A DNA stretch of 64,000 bases from JANLSE01 sp038214135 (GCA_038214135.1 JBBQSD010000012.1:13235-77234); one strand, 5' to 3'. Shown: positions 19,002 through 27,505, counted from the stretch's first letter. The notes: generated by a model not told the origin, from the sequence alone. Made by a program: numbers and translations.

Positions 19002-19415
19002 TCACCCTCTAACGAGCGCCCTTGCCCAATTAAGCGACTGTTGCACGATTTCGTTGATCCGCGCTACCCAGGGGTTCGGCTGGCCGACATCTGGAACGGG
19101 CGTGGCACGCAACCCAAACTCGGCCATGGTCAATGTGCAGGCATGCCACGGGCCAACACAAGCCAACCGTCCAGTTGCATATTCGCCAGGTAACACAACA
19201 TCGGCGATATAGCTCAGGCAGGTTTCGCGGGCGGGCACGCAGTGGGCGTTCTCAACCCGTACATCATCGGTGGGCGCTCCAGCGCGCATGAGCGTAGCCG
19301 CAACCGCCTGCTCGATTGTGGTTGGCGGCAGGGTTAAGAGCGCCCCACGCACACCAACTCCCAAACTTCCCATGAGGAGTAGCATCAGGAGTGCCATCAG
19401 CCGACGGCGCATCAT
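19002..19415 (-). CDS. Secreted hypothetical protein with four cysteines
   Basis: 137 residues. The N-terminus is a clear signal peptide (MMRRRLMALLMLLLMGS, then ...GVRGA). The mature part has four cysteines in two close pairs (HCVPARETC and ACVGPWHAC), suggesting disulfides outside the membrane. Family not recognised. The flanks are repeats, so it appears to be a single-gene unit. Confidence 0.6.
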   Translation of the reverse strand: MMRRRLMALLMLLLMGSLGVGVRGALLTLPPTTIEQAVAATLMRAGAPTDDVRVENAHCVPARETCLSYIADVVLPGEYATGRLACVGPWHACTLTMAEFGLRATPVPDVGQPNPWVARINEIVQQSLNWARALVRG

Positions 19416-19808
19416 AGATCCTTTTGTGAACTGCCCTCACCCCCGGCCCTTCTCCCAGTCGCAGAGGGGCGGCGCAGCAGCGGTGAGGGAACAAGCGAGC
19501 AAGAACCGAGAACCATATTGCCAAGGGATCGAATGTTTCAGGTCTGAAAGAGCGTCGGTGGCTGCTGCAAGGCCCTTCTGCCAATCAAACCAATGTGCAA
19601 TTGTGCTGCTGCCGTATGCTGCTAGGTGTGTGGTTTGATACAGTTCAAGGGAATACCGACGGCCTGAGATGTTGGCTAAACCACATCATCTGAAGGCGAA
19701 GAACTACATAGCTATCAAATAGCAGATCCGGGCTTCCCTGTGGTATGAGCTTCTGATACAATCAGCCATACAAACGACTCATACAGCCACCACATACGGA
19801 GAGGCGCG
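19416..19808. other. Intergenic region, C-rich repeat then promoter-like sequence
   Basis: The first 80 bases carry the C-rich repeat family. The rest has no recognisable gene. A TACAAT box at about 19757 stands some 50 bases before the XRE gene and could be its -10 element; no good -35 is visible. Confidence 0.4.
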
Positions 19809-22148
19809 ATGGACGACGTATACTCGTTTGGCGCGTGGGTTGGCCGGCGGCGGCGGGCGCTCCGGCTAACCCAGCATGAGGTTGCGGGTTTGGTCGCCTG
19901 CTCGCTGGTGCTGATCCAGAAGATTGAAGCCGATGCGCGCCGCCCATCACCGCAGATGGCGACACGGCTGGCACAGGTGCTGCAGATTGCACCCGACCAT
20001 ACGGCAACCTTTGTTCGTGTCGCCCGCGCCGAACTGGCTGTTGATCGGCTGCCAGCCCCTGACCACGGCACCATACGGATGGTCGTTGGCGCAACGCTGG
20101 TTCAGAATCCCACCCAACCGGCGGGAAACGTACCAAGCCAGGTTTCATCGTTTCATGGGCGCGAACGTGAGATCCGCGATCTGCACACCTTCCTGCACCA
20201 GGATGGCATACGGCTCATCACGCTGACGGGTGCGGGCGGCAGTGGCAAGACTCGCTTGGCGCTGCGGGCAGCCGATCCCCTACACCACGAATACACGCAG
20301 GGAATCTGGTTCATCGACCTGTCCCCAATCAGCGATCCCGAACAGATCGCGACGACCATGGCGCAGGTGCTGGGTCTCCCCGAGTCGCCCGACCAACCGA
20401 TCCGCGCTGATGTGCTGAACTGGCTGCGCCAGCGCCAGATCCTGCTGATCCTCGATAATTGCGAACAGGTGCTGGCCGGTGTGGTGGATGTGGTTACCGA
20501 ACTGCTGCGTGGTGCGCCCAGGCTCACGGTGCTGGCGACCAGCCGCATCCCGCTACGGATTACGGGCGAGCAGGAGTATGTGGTTGCCCCACTTGGGTTG
20601 CCACCACCCACCGTTGGCACGTTGAAACCCTCAAACGTTCAAACATTCGACGTGGATCTCAGCCAGTATGATGCGATTGCGTTGTTCATGAGCCGTGCCC
20701 GTGCGGTGCGGGCCGATTTCAGGCTCACCAACGCGAATGCGCCCGCCATCGCCGCGATCTGCGTGGGCTTGGATGGCCTGCCATTGGCGATTGAGCTGGC
20801 CGCAGCCCGTATTCGGCTGTTTCCACCCGAGCAACTGCTCAATCGGCTGAGTTCGGCGCGCCTCCACACGCTGACTGGTGGTGCTCGCGATCTCCCGGCA
20901 CGCCAGCAAACCATCCGCGCCACGATTGATTGGAGCTATCGCCTGCTTACACGACCCCAACACATATTGTTCGCACGATTGAGTGTGTTTGTTGGTGGCT
21001 GGACACTGGAAGCAGCAGAAGCCATTGGCACTCCATCAATCGATGTTGTCAATCTGCTGGATGGGTTGGTTGAGCAGAATCTGGTGCGCCTTCAGGAGAC
21101 GAATGGCGAGCCGCGCTACACCATGCTCGAAACCATTCGCGAATATGCGCTCGAGCGATTAGCAGAACGAGGTGAAATCGAACATATTCAGTAACGGCAT
21201 GCCGAGCATATTGTGGCATTGGCGGAGGAAGCCGAGCCACAGTTGGTTGGAGGCGCAGTACAGCAGGCACTCGTACGGATCACTGCGGATATGCCAAACG
21301 TACGTGCTGCGATCCAGCGGGCTTGCGAAACGGGCGATTGGAACACAGCGGCCCGAATCAGCGCTGCGCTCAGCGAGTTGTTTCTGTTGGAACAGACCTA
21401 CGTCATCGAAGGGGCTGGTTGGCTGCGTAGATGTTTGGAGCATGGCACTGAGCTTACGGAGACTTTGCGAGCGAAGGTTGGGGTGTGCTTTGGGCGCATC
21501 CAGGGTCGTGTGCAGCATGATGCATGGATTGATGATGTGCTGCAGGAGAGCCTTGCTATCGCGCAACGCAATGATGATGCACATGGTATGGCCCGCGCTA
21601 TTCTGGTGCGCAGCGAGCAAGCCTGGCGCAGCGGCAACTTGGTCGCTGCCCGTGCCGATGCGGAAGATAGGCTTGAGCGCGCAATCCTTGCTGGCGATCA
21701 GGTCGGTCAGATTTGGGGCTTCTTCAGTCTCGGCTGGATTCTCGGGAGTGCTGGCGAGTATGCGGAAGCGCAACGAACCTTCGAGCATGGGCTCATCGCC
21801 AGTCGCCGAAACGGGTATGCACACGCCACAGCCAACATGCTGCTTGGCCTGGCCGAGGTTGCATTCCTCTGCAACACCATCGTGGAGGCGGAAACCCATA
21901 CCCGCGCACGGCTGCTTGTCGAGCAGCAGCTTGGGAATCGGGCGGGGATTGGATCGTGTTACGAGGCGCAGGGGGTGCTTGCGTTCAGCCGCAGGGACGA
22001 TGTACAAGCGATCATACAGTTTGAGGAGGCGCTGCGCCTGTATACCATGTGGATGCCACCCTATGCAGTGCAAGCGTGTGCTTGGCTAAGCATGGCATCG
22101 GCACTGGCGTGGCTCAATCGACAGAGCGAGCGCGAGGTCAACCGATAG
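19809..22148 (+). pseudogene. XRE-family regulator with NB-ARC-type ATPase and TPR, interrupted by TAA
   Basis: One continuous reading frame of about 780 codons is broken by a single TAA at 21192-21194. Before the stop are an XRE helix-turn-helix (residues 5-60, LTQHEVAGLVACSL), a P-loop (LTGAGGSGKTRLAL), Walker B-like LLILDNCEQ and the ARC/winged-helix region ending ETIREYALERLAERG. After the stop the frame continues without shift into AEEAEPQLVGG and TPR-like helices. These ATPases act as signal-responsive regulators. A TPR-less product could still be made. A short repeat-like insert (about 20620-20650) lies between ATPase subdomains. The C-terminus at 22148 also looks short. Confidence 0.8.
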
Positions 22149-22245
22149 GGATGGTGCAATGTATTGTTCATCTACACCATGCCCCGCAGGCTGAGGAAGA
22201 TTAATCAATTCATCGGGGAGATCGCACCTGGCGCCTATAGGCGCG

Positions 22246-22300
22246 GATGTGGAGTGCGGCAGCCATGCTTGCGCTGCGGCAGCCATGCTGCCGCACTCCA
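22246..22300. repeat. Dispersed GATGTGGAGTGCGGCAGC element
   Basis: A compound palindrome built from GCGGCAGC, CATGCTTGCG and GCTGCCGCACTCC. A near-identical copy lies at 51241-51294. It sits in the 22149-22421 spacer, where I see no gene. Confidence 0.65.
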
Positions 22301-22376
22301 TACACACAGCCGAACCCTCCCGATGAAATGTAACGATCCATCAGCCACGCGCCTATGGGTTCGTTTTCTCTTTGGC

Positions 22377-22412
22377 GCAGGCTTCAGCCCGCGGCGTGTG
22401 AGCGAACCCTGG
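22377..22412. repeat. Dispersed GCAGGCTTCAGCCCGCGG element
   Basis: This 36-base unit recurs with one base difference at 27267-27302, including the tail GAGCGAACCCTGG. The two copies stand just outside the two ends of the cassette array. They may be chance dispersed repeats rather than borders. Confidence 0.65.
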
Positions 22413-22421
22413 TTTCTGAAA

Positions 22422-22450
22422 TTGACATGCGGTCTTTGCTACGGCATACT
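22422..22450 (+). promoter_or_regulatory. Sigma-70-like promoter
   Basis: TTGACA (22422-22427), 17-base spacer, CATACT (22445-22450). It stands 45 bases before ATG 22496. Confidence 0.6.
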
Positions 22451-22495
22451 TATGTTCTATGAATGTGTATAAAACACAGCACTATAGGTCTGCTT

Positions 22496-23368
22496 ATGTT
22501 TCATCTCGACAAAGCGCTTGATGATTATGATCTCCGTATCAAGCTACAGAAATTCCGTCGGAACTTCCTGCGGATCACGGCGGATAACCAGTACCCGCCT
22601 GAGCGCCAGCAATTCCTGTATCAATGGTGTCTGCGCGGGCAGATCGACTGGAATGTCGCCCGCCAGTTCGTTGCTCCCGAAGCGATGGCCCTGTTCCAGC
22701 GTATTGCTCAGCGCTACGTTGAGAATGGCCGACTTTCGGCTGCTGAGGTCGCTGAGTTGCAACTACTCCAACGGCGGCTTGGGTTAACCAATGATCAAAC
22801 AGCGCTTGGGCGCATCTATGAACTGATTGAGCGCAAGTTGAAAGATCTCGTGATTGAGCGGGCAGCCTATCTCGGTTCCCAGCCAGCATATGAATCGCTC
22901 CGCGCAATCATTCAATCCTACCAACTCCCCGAAGAGCAGCAACGCCGACTCACGACTGAGCTTGATCGACAAGCCCAACTCGCACGCCTTACGGCTGGTA
23001 ATCTGCCAACAATTGCCGCTCCTGTTACGCTCTACCGTGATGAAGCATGCCACCTTAGCCTGAAGGTATCCTGTGTGCTGCCAAAAACGGCTGCCTCTCG
23101 CAGCGGAAACGCACTTCTGATTGTAACCAGTGAGCGCCTGATTCTGCTCTCGCCTGGTGGTGGAACCTCCGACCGCTGGGATCACATAACGCACATCCGC
23201 TTTGTGCCGCCATTGTGCATTACATGGGAATCGTCCAGCAACGATGTAACGGTCTTCCTACGAGAAGACCAAGATCCGCAGTATGTTGCAACGCTGATTT
23301 CATCGGCTTCCCGGAAATATCATCCCAATGCGCCAGAAGCTGTGCGGCCACCCAAGCGGCTTATATAG
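22496..23368 (+). CDS. Hypothetical protein with PH-like C-terminal segment
   Basis: 290 residues from ATG 22496, preferred over GTG 22463 because it suits the promoter spacing. The first 170 residues are helical and charged, with no recognised family (FHLDKALDDYDLRIK onwards). The C-terminal part (LLIVTSERLILLSPGG, then RWDHITHIRF) resembles bacterial PH-like domains, which bind ligands or partners. No membrane helix. It is followed 20 bases later by an attC-like hairpin, so it may be the first cassette of the array, with its own promoter. Confidence 0.6.
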   Translation: MFHLDKALDDYDLRIKLQKFRRNFLRITADNQYPPERQQFLYQWCLRGQIDWNVARQFVAPEAMALFQRIAQRYVENGRLSAAEVAELQLLQRRLGLTNDQTALGRIYELIERKLKDLVIERAAYLGSQPAYESLRAIIQSYQLPEEQQRRLTTELDRQAQLARLTAGNLPTIAAPVTLYRDEACHLSLKVSCVLPKTAASRSGNALLIVTSERLILLSPGGGTSDRWDHITHIRFVPPLCITWESSSNDVTVFLREDQDPQYVATLISSASRKYHPNAPEAVRPPKRLI

Positions 23369-23387
23369 CAATACTACGGAAACGCGA

Positions 23388-23446
23388 TGCCAAACAGCAT
23401 GATCCGACGGCACGCATTCACCGCTGTCGCATTTGTCTGTTGGTTT
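23388..23446 (+). repeat. Possible short attC-like site (array start)
   Basis: GCCAAAC at 23389-23395 and GTTGGTT at 23439-23445 could serve as outer R boxes. CGACGGC and GCTGTCG inside can pair with one G-T wobble. It is much shorter than the later sites and its R box deviates from GTTRRRY, so the call is tentative. Confidence 0.3.
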
Positions 23447-23493
23447 GAGATCTGCTATGCCTCGCTCAGTGCCTTGCGGAGTGGAGTTTCTTT

Positions 23494-24536
23494 ATGAGCG
23501 AACTCACGTCCATTCTCAACGAGCTGTCTCCGATAAAGCGCGTGCCATACTATCAGCAACTCGCAACCAGAGTCCTTGATTCCTATCCGTTCGCGTTTGG
23601 CGCACCTGAGTTTCTCCAACATAACTCGGGTATTACCTATCGCGTGCCCATGCGCGGCACACATCAATGCTTTCTGCTCAAAATTCATGATTCCATCGGC
23701 GATGGTGCAGCCCAATCTGCCACACATATTGACGCACGTATGGTCTGGTTGGCTGCGTTCGGGCAGGTGGCTCCGTTTGCTCTCCAGGAGCCCGTGCCAA
23801 ACCGTGATGGAACATTGGTCACCATGGTTGTCTTTTCTGGTCTCGCCCACCCGGTGCCCTGCAAACTTCAACAGTGGGTTCCCGGTGAACACCCGACTGG
23901 CGATTTTACGCTGCCACAAATTGAAGCAGTCGGCGCGATGCTCGCAACATTGCATGCCCATAGACCTGGAACGGAGTTCATAGGAGCAACGTGCCGACGT
24001 ACGATGCAAACGATTTATGCCGAGAGGTCGCACAGCTTCGTCCTGCGATTACACTCGACCTGCTCTCAGCCGACGAGTATCATCGACTTGAGCAGACGAG
24101 CCATATGATTACGCAGATAACTGAGCGATTAGGACGTGAGCCGACGGTGTGGGGAGCAATTCACGGTGATGTACACCACGGCAACCTGCTTTTTGCGGAT
24201 ACGACCGTGCATCCCATCGATTTTGATAATCTCCACGCCACCTACTATCTGCTCGATCTTGGCACGACGTTGTACCATATATTGCATCAGGATGTCGCCA
24301 TACGGGCAGCATTTGTGAGGAGCTATCAGCAACTACAGTCGTTGCCGCTCGCTGAAGATGGCATGCTTGAGCTGTTTGTGACATGGGCTGCCATGACCAA
24401 TCTTGCATTTCAAATCACGATACCTGATCAGCGGATCTCACCAATTTTTGCGCGCAATCTGCGTCAACTCATGAATGATTTTTGTCCCAAAGTGCTGAGC
24501 ACTATCCTGTTTGTGTGTGTGAACGCAACGGCGTGA
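23494..24536 (+). pseudogene. Aminoglycoside phosphotransferase-family (APH) gene, frameshifted
   Basis: Two overlapping frames together make one APH/choline-kinase-like protein. The first (from ATG 23494) carries the N-lobe (GITYRVPM, FLLKIHD, LQQWVPGE) to about residue 165. The second, read from about 23985, carries the catalytic loop AIHGDVHHGNLLF and the metal Asp in HPIDFDN, and ends at TGA 24536. Joining them needs one base restored at about 23960-23990. The family phosphorylates hydroxyls on antibiotics or metabolites; the substrate is unknown. An attC-like site starts 2 bases after the stop, as in integron cassettes. A sequencing error could also explain the shift. Confidence 0.75.
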
Positions 24537-24538
24537 CC

Positions 24539-24647
24539 GCCGAACACGCGTATGTAGCCGACCGCCTTCGGCGCGCAAGATCGTCGCTATTTTAGCGCCT
24601 TCTGATGCCACGCGCCTTGGCGGCGGCTGATACACAACCCGTTGGGC
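24539..24647 (+). repeat. attC-like recombination site A
   Basis: 109 bases. R'' GCCGAAC (24539-24545) faces R' GTTGGGC (24641-24647), which fits GTTRRRY. The inner boxes pair as AGCCGaCCGCC against GGCGGCGGCT, leaving one extrahelical A on one side. GTAT/ATAC lie outside and GGCGCG/CGCGCC inside. These are the usual features of integron attC sites. Confidence 0.75.
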
Positions 24648-24689
24648 CGTTTCAAGCACACCTCACTTTGACGACCCTCATTGTGATCA

Positions 24690-24718
24690 TTGACAATACC
24701 GAACTTTTGTGCTACCTT
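24690..24718 (+). promoter_or_regulatory. Sigma-70-like promoter inside cassette
   Basis: TTGACA (24690-24695), 17-base spacer, TACCTT (24713-24718), 73 bases before the cupin start. A cassette-borne promoter would free the gene from the array's own promoter. Confidence 0.5.
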
Positions 24719-24791
24719 CTGAGCGTTCACCGCACTTCCGGCCATTCGTAGGCCGTTTCCCGTCAAGCAAACTCGGAAAGGAGTGTACCTG

Positions 24792-25181
24792 ATGACTGAA
24801 CCGATCATTTTTGCCGATCGCGCCACACGCCCAAACAGCCAACAAGCCATCGCAGCTATTGGGCAATCTTTTGATCTGTACGAGTGGAGCGGCAGCGGCC
24901 CTGGCTATCTGCATGTCCACTATGCTGACGATGAAGCCTGGCATATTCTTGAAGGAATCCTCACCTTTCGCTTTGGCGACCGCCAGGTCGAAGCCTCAGC
25001 AGGAACAAGCGTGTTTGTGCCTGCAGGCGTGCCCCATAACTATTTTGAGGCCGCGGGGCCTACGCGCTATCTGATTATCCTCACCCCCAGGCTGCGTGAA
25101 CTTATCGCTGCGCTCCAGGCGGCTCCCTTTCAAAAGCACGCTGCGATCATGCGCCAATTCGAGTCGGCTATAGTGGAATAG
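24792..25181 (+). CDS. Cupin-domain protein
   Basis: 129 residues, ATG 24792 behind AAAGGAG. A single small beta-barrel: the first cupin motif reads HVHYADDEAWHILEGILTFRFG (two His and a Glu as candidate metal ligands) and the second VPAGVPHNYFEA. Such proteins bind metals and small molecules; enzyme or sensor roles are both possible. It fills most of a 0.66 kb unit between attC-like sites A and B, typical of a gene cassette. Confidence 0.8.
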   Translation: MTEPIIFADRATRPNSQQAIAAIGQSFDLYEWSGSGPGYLHVHYADDEAWHILEGILTFRFGDRQVEASAGTSVFVPAGVPHNYFEAAGPTRYLIILTPRLRELIAALQAAPFQKHAAIMRQFESAIVE

Positions 25182-25207
25182 CTTGGCCCTACCTCTTCGA
25201 GAAAGCC

Positions 25208-25309
25208 GCCCAACCCGGCATTGCAGCTGACCGCTTCGCGCGAGATCGTGCGGTTTTTGAAGGCTTTCCTCAGCGCGTTTGCAGCAGTTGAATGCCAAAC
25301 CGTTGGGGC
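25208..25309 (+). repeat. attC-like recombination site B
   Basis: About 102 bases. R'' GCCCAAC (25208-25214); R' GTTGGGG (25302-25308), one base off GTTRRRY. GGCATTGCAGCTGACCGC faces GCAGTTGAATGCC, with the GCATT/AATGC pairing clear. It starts 26 bases after the cupin stop. Confidence 0.65.
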
Positions 25310-25441
25310 GCATCATCAGCCATAGGCTTTGTGAAATGCATCTTTATCTTGCGTGCGATATAATCATTCCAGATCCGTGTACATCACCATACAGTGCCAT
25401 ATCCTGTCGAAGTATCTGAACTAGCTAGCGAGTTCGTCACA

Positions 25442-25822
25442 ATGATTCAGCGTGAAAGCATCCGTTTCAAGATCGCTTGGATTTCGCTCACGATTATTGG
25501 TGTCGCGATTTTCGTTTTCGGACTGATTGTCACCGTGTGGCCCGGTTCGAGTGACACATTGTTCCTACGAACAATTGGCGTGGCCTCGATTGGAATGGGT
25601 TTATTCGGTGTGATGATCACCATGATCCCATACAAACGCCATGAACGATGGGCTTGGTTCACACTATGGTACTATCCCATCTTCTGGCTGGCGCACTTTC
25701 TGGGCGGCTTGCCTCCTGGCCAAGATCATATCCATCAGATCGTATTCATCGTACTTGCGCTCGTTAGCCTGCTTATCTCCATGAGCGAATTCTTTGGGCG
25801 AGGGATGGTTCGGCGCGCTTGA
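25442..25822 (+). CDS. Small four-helix membrane protein
   Basis: 126 residues from ATG 25442; GTG 25394 in the same frame is an alternative and neither has a strong ribosome site. Four hydrophobic segments: IAWISLTIIGVAIFVFGLIV, VASIGMGLFGVMITMI, FTLWYYPIFWLAHFLGG and IVFIVLALVSLLIS. The loop GLPPGQDHIHQ between helices 3 and 4 recalls a family of uncharacterised integral membrane proteins in Chloroflexota and Actinobacteria. Function unknown. It occupies the unit between attC-like sites B and C. Confidence 0.65.
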   Translation: MIQRESIRFKIAWISLTIIGVAIFVFGLIVTVWPGSSDTLFLRTIGVASIGMGLFGVMITMIPYKRHERWAWFTLWYYPIFWLAHFLGGLPPGQDHIHQIVFIVLALVSLLISMSEFFGRGMVRRA

Positions 25823-25942
25823 TGCGCCAACAGAACGCGCAAACTGCCCCGACCGCTGCCTACGCGTTGCTGCTAATGCACAGACCGTTGAGTGAGAACG
25901 CCCAATCCGACTTATGCGCCGGTCAAACGCACATTCCGTGCG

Positions 25943-26051
25943 GCCCAACACGCGCATGCAACCGACCACCTTCGGCGCGCGAGATCATAGCTATTTTAGT
26001 GTTATCTTTTGCAGCGCGCCTTGGCGGCGGCTGAACGGCAATCCGTTCGGC
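25943..26051 (+). repeat. attC-like recombination site C
   Basis: 109 bases. R'' GCCCAAC (25943-25949), R' GTTCGGC (26045-26051). The interior closely follows site A in sequence (ACCTTCGGCGCGCGAGATC, then TTGGCGGCGGCTGA). The 120 bases between the membrane-protein stop and this site hold no clear gene. Confidence 0.7.
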
Positions 26052-26173
26052 GTTTCCCTTCTCAGTCCACATACGCGTATTTGCCCTGCGCTGCCTCATG
26101 CGGTACACTACTATCCACGCATTCCTGCGGTGGTTCTTTCTTCCGTTGTGGCTTTGCTACTGAACATGCGGGC

Positions 26174-26359
26174 ATGAAAATAAAAGAGGTACTCAAACTG
26201 TTCGAAGATGATGGCTGGGTGCTTGTCCGCACCACGGGAAGCCATCGGCAGTTCAAGCACCCGCTGAAAACAGGTACCGTGACCGTTGCAGGCAAACCCA
26301 GTTTGGATGTACCACCCGGCACCTTGAATAGTATGCTCAAACAGGCCGGATTGAAATAA
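26174..26359 (+). CDS. hicA: HicA-type toxin
   Basis: 61 residues from ATG 26174; the longer frame upstream runs through the cassette leader and is not expected to be translated. HicA toxins are small double-stranded-RNA-binding-like mRNA interferases. The catalytic histidine is H24 in TTGSHRQFKHP, and the ending PPGTLNSMLKQAGL is typical. The antitoxin gene follows 16 bases later. The order toxin-antitoxin and the sizes match the family. Such pairs are frequent passengers of integron arrays, where they stabilise the array. Confidence 0.9.
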   Translation: MKIKEVLKLFEDDGWVLVRTTGSHRQFKHPLKTGTVTVAGKPSLDVPPGTLNSMLKQAGLK

Positions 26360-26375
26360 GAAGCGAGGCAACCTG

Positions 26376-26594
26376 ATGCGCTATGTCATTATTATCGAAA
26401 AAGGCGACACCAGTTATGGTGCCTATGTCCCCGATCTGCCAGGCTGTGTTGCCGTTGGTGAAACACCCGAGGAAGCACGCTCCTTAATTGAAGAAGCCAT
26501 CCTCCTGCATCTGGAAAGTCTGCGTGCAACTGGCGAGGCCATTCCCGAACCCTTGTCGCAGAGCACCTATATTGAGGTACCGCTTGCCGCGTAA
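26376..26594 (+). CDS. hicB: HicB-type antitoxin
   Basis: 72 residues, the short form. The partial RNase H-like fold is seen in MRYVIIIEKGDTSYGAYVPD, then LPGCVAVGETPEEARSLIEEAI. It should bind and neutralise HicA. No C-terminal DNA-binding domain is evident, so autoregulation may rely on another segment. A weak GAGG (26363-26366) lies 9 bases ahead of the ATG. It is the last complete gene of the cassette array. Confidence 0.9.
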   Translation: MRYVIIIEKGDTSYGAYVPDLPGCVAVGETPEEARSLIEEAILLHLESLRATGEAIPEPLSQSTYIEVPLAA

Positions 26595-26824
26595 GGCGTG
26601 CTGATGCGCCTGCCGCAGCGGCCAATTGAGGCCCACAGTACAAGGCCATGCCTGAATTTCTTGACGGGAAGCTCGGGAAATCCTCGCACACGTCGCGTTG
26701 CTCGGCAATCTTGGGCACGTATCAGATGCCGAGGGTACGGGATCACATGCGTCGTCGCTCGGCTCGTTCAGCCATATGGTCAATCAAAAGATGCGCCGTA
26801 TCAAGCCCCACGCGGTCGGCTGTC
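26595..26824 (+). other. 230 bases between HicB and attC-like site D, possible gene fragment
   Basis: No complete gene. A frame without a start (about 26665-26820; EILAHVALLGNLGHVSD, then MVNQKMRRIKPHAVG) reads protein-like and runs into the attC-like site. It may be the tail of a decayed cassette gene. Not identified. Confidence 0.3.
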
Positions 26825-26936
26825 ACCGAACACGGCGTTGCAGCCGACCGCTTCGCGCGCGAGATCGTGGCTTTTTGACGTGATCTCGTGCAGCGCGCTC
26901 GCGGCAACTGAACGCCAATCCGATCCGACGACGAAC
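26825..26936 (+). repeat. attC-like recombination site D, right end of array, R box lost
   Basis: R'' ACCGAAC (26825-26831). Inner arms GGCGTTGCAGCCGACCGC and GCGGCAACTGAACGCC pair well. Where R' should read GTTNGGC the sequence is GATCCGA (26922-26928). The last site of the array thus ends at a non-canonical G-A-T junction with the flanking DNA. Confidence 0.6.
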
Positions 26937-27262
26937 GGTGATTTCGGCATGGGTACTGGTGCCGCGCACCGCGACCATTTCGGTCATCGTGATGAACCAA
27001 ATCCACTGGAACCAATAGTAGTTATCATTATCATAGGGATTGGACATGTCTTCGGTTCCAGACCAATGGCGCTCACGCAGACGCTGGCTGAGCATGGCAC
27101 GCCAGTTGGAGGCTGCCACCTGATAGACAATCGTCTGTTGCCTGGGATGTTCTTGGGCAACCCGCACCTTGCTGGCACCAGGCACCACCAGTAGATCAAT
27201 TGGTGGATTGGCAGCCTGCCAGATCCAGCACCGAGCAGAAACGCGAGCGCCAACACTGACAT
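26937..27262 (-). pseudogene. Truncated, frameshifted secreted protein at array border
   Basis: From ATG 27262 the first frame gives a signal-like start (MSVLALAFLLGAGS). The protein then continues in another frame as WQAANPPIDLLVVPGAS, QTIVYQVAASNWRAMLSQRL and TEDMSNPYDNDNYYWFQWIW, ending TSTHAEITVRRRIG exactly where the attC-like site begins. One frameshift at about 27200-27220 and loss of the C-terminus both mark it as dead. I recall similar hypothetical proteins in Chloroflexota but cannot name the family. Confidence 0.55.
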
Positions 27263-27266
27263 GGGA

Positions 27267-27302
27267 GCAGGCTTCAGCCCGCGGCGTTTGAGCGAACCCT
27301 GG
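27267..27302. repeat. Second copy of GCAGGCTTCAGCCCGCGG element
   Basis: See 22377-22412: 35 of 36 bases agree. Confidence 0.65.
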
Positions 27303-27341
27303 AGGCGACGGAACGTTCTGCAACGCGTGGTTCGTTGTGGA

Positions 27342-27364
27342 GGGGCGAACCTCGTGTTCGCCCC
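27342..27364. repeat. GGGGCGAAC palindrome
   Basis: GGGGCGAAC (27342-27350), CTCGT loop, GTTCGCCCC (27356-27364). It is the same family as the tandem array at 63763-64000 and a copy at about 35009-35030. Confidence 0.65.
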
Positions 27365-27454
27365 AACGAAATTTGATTGATAGCCTGATTGTGTACGGGC
27401 GTGATGGTTTTGCAGCCAAACACTCATGTTTGTGTTGCTCTAATGTTGCAGGCC

Positions 27455-27482
27455 TTGACGCGCAGCAACTGAGGAGTATAAT
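27455..27482 (+). promoter_or_regulatory. Strong sigma-70-like promoter of trxA
   Basis: TTGACG (27455-27460), 16-base spacer, perfect TATAAT (27477-27482). Transcription would start at about 27489, just before the operator. Confidence 0.75.
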
Positions 27483-27490
27483 GTACCCAA

Positions 27491-27505
27491 TACCCCGGTG
27501 GGGTA
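27491..27505. promoter_or_regulatory. CstR/CsoR-type operator
   Basis: TACCCC-GGT-GGGGTA, a perfect inverted repeat at the predicted transcription start. GC-rich TACCCC...GGGGTA dyads are bound by DUF156 repressors, and such a gene is the second in this operon. A further hairpin (CGCCGAT/ATCGGCG, 27510-27526) follows in the leader. Confidence 0.65.

Noticed and set aside
21159..22089. Frames of about 305 codons on both strands over the TPR part of the XRE gene
   Set aside because: Shadows of the true frame; they lack domain motifs and have odd composition.
25828..25889. Possible extra attC between the membrane protein and site C (GTTGAGT fits GTTRRRY)
   Set aside because: No matching R'' at the expected place and no pairing arms.
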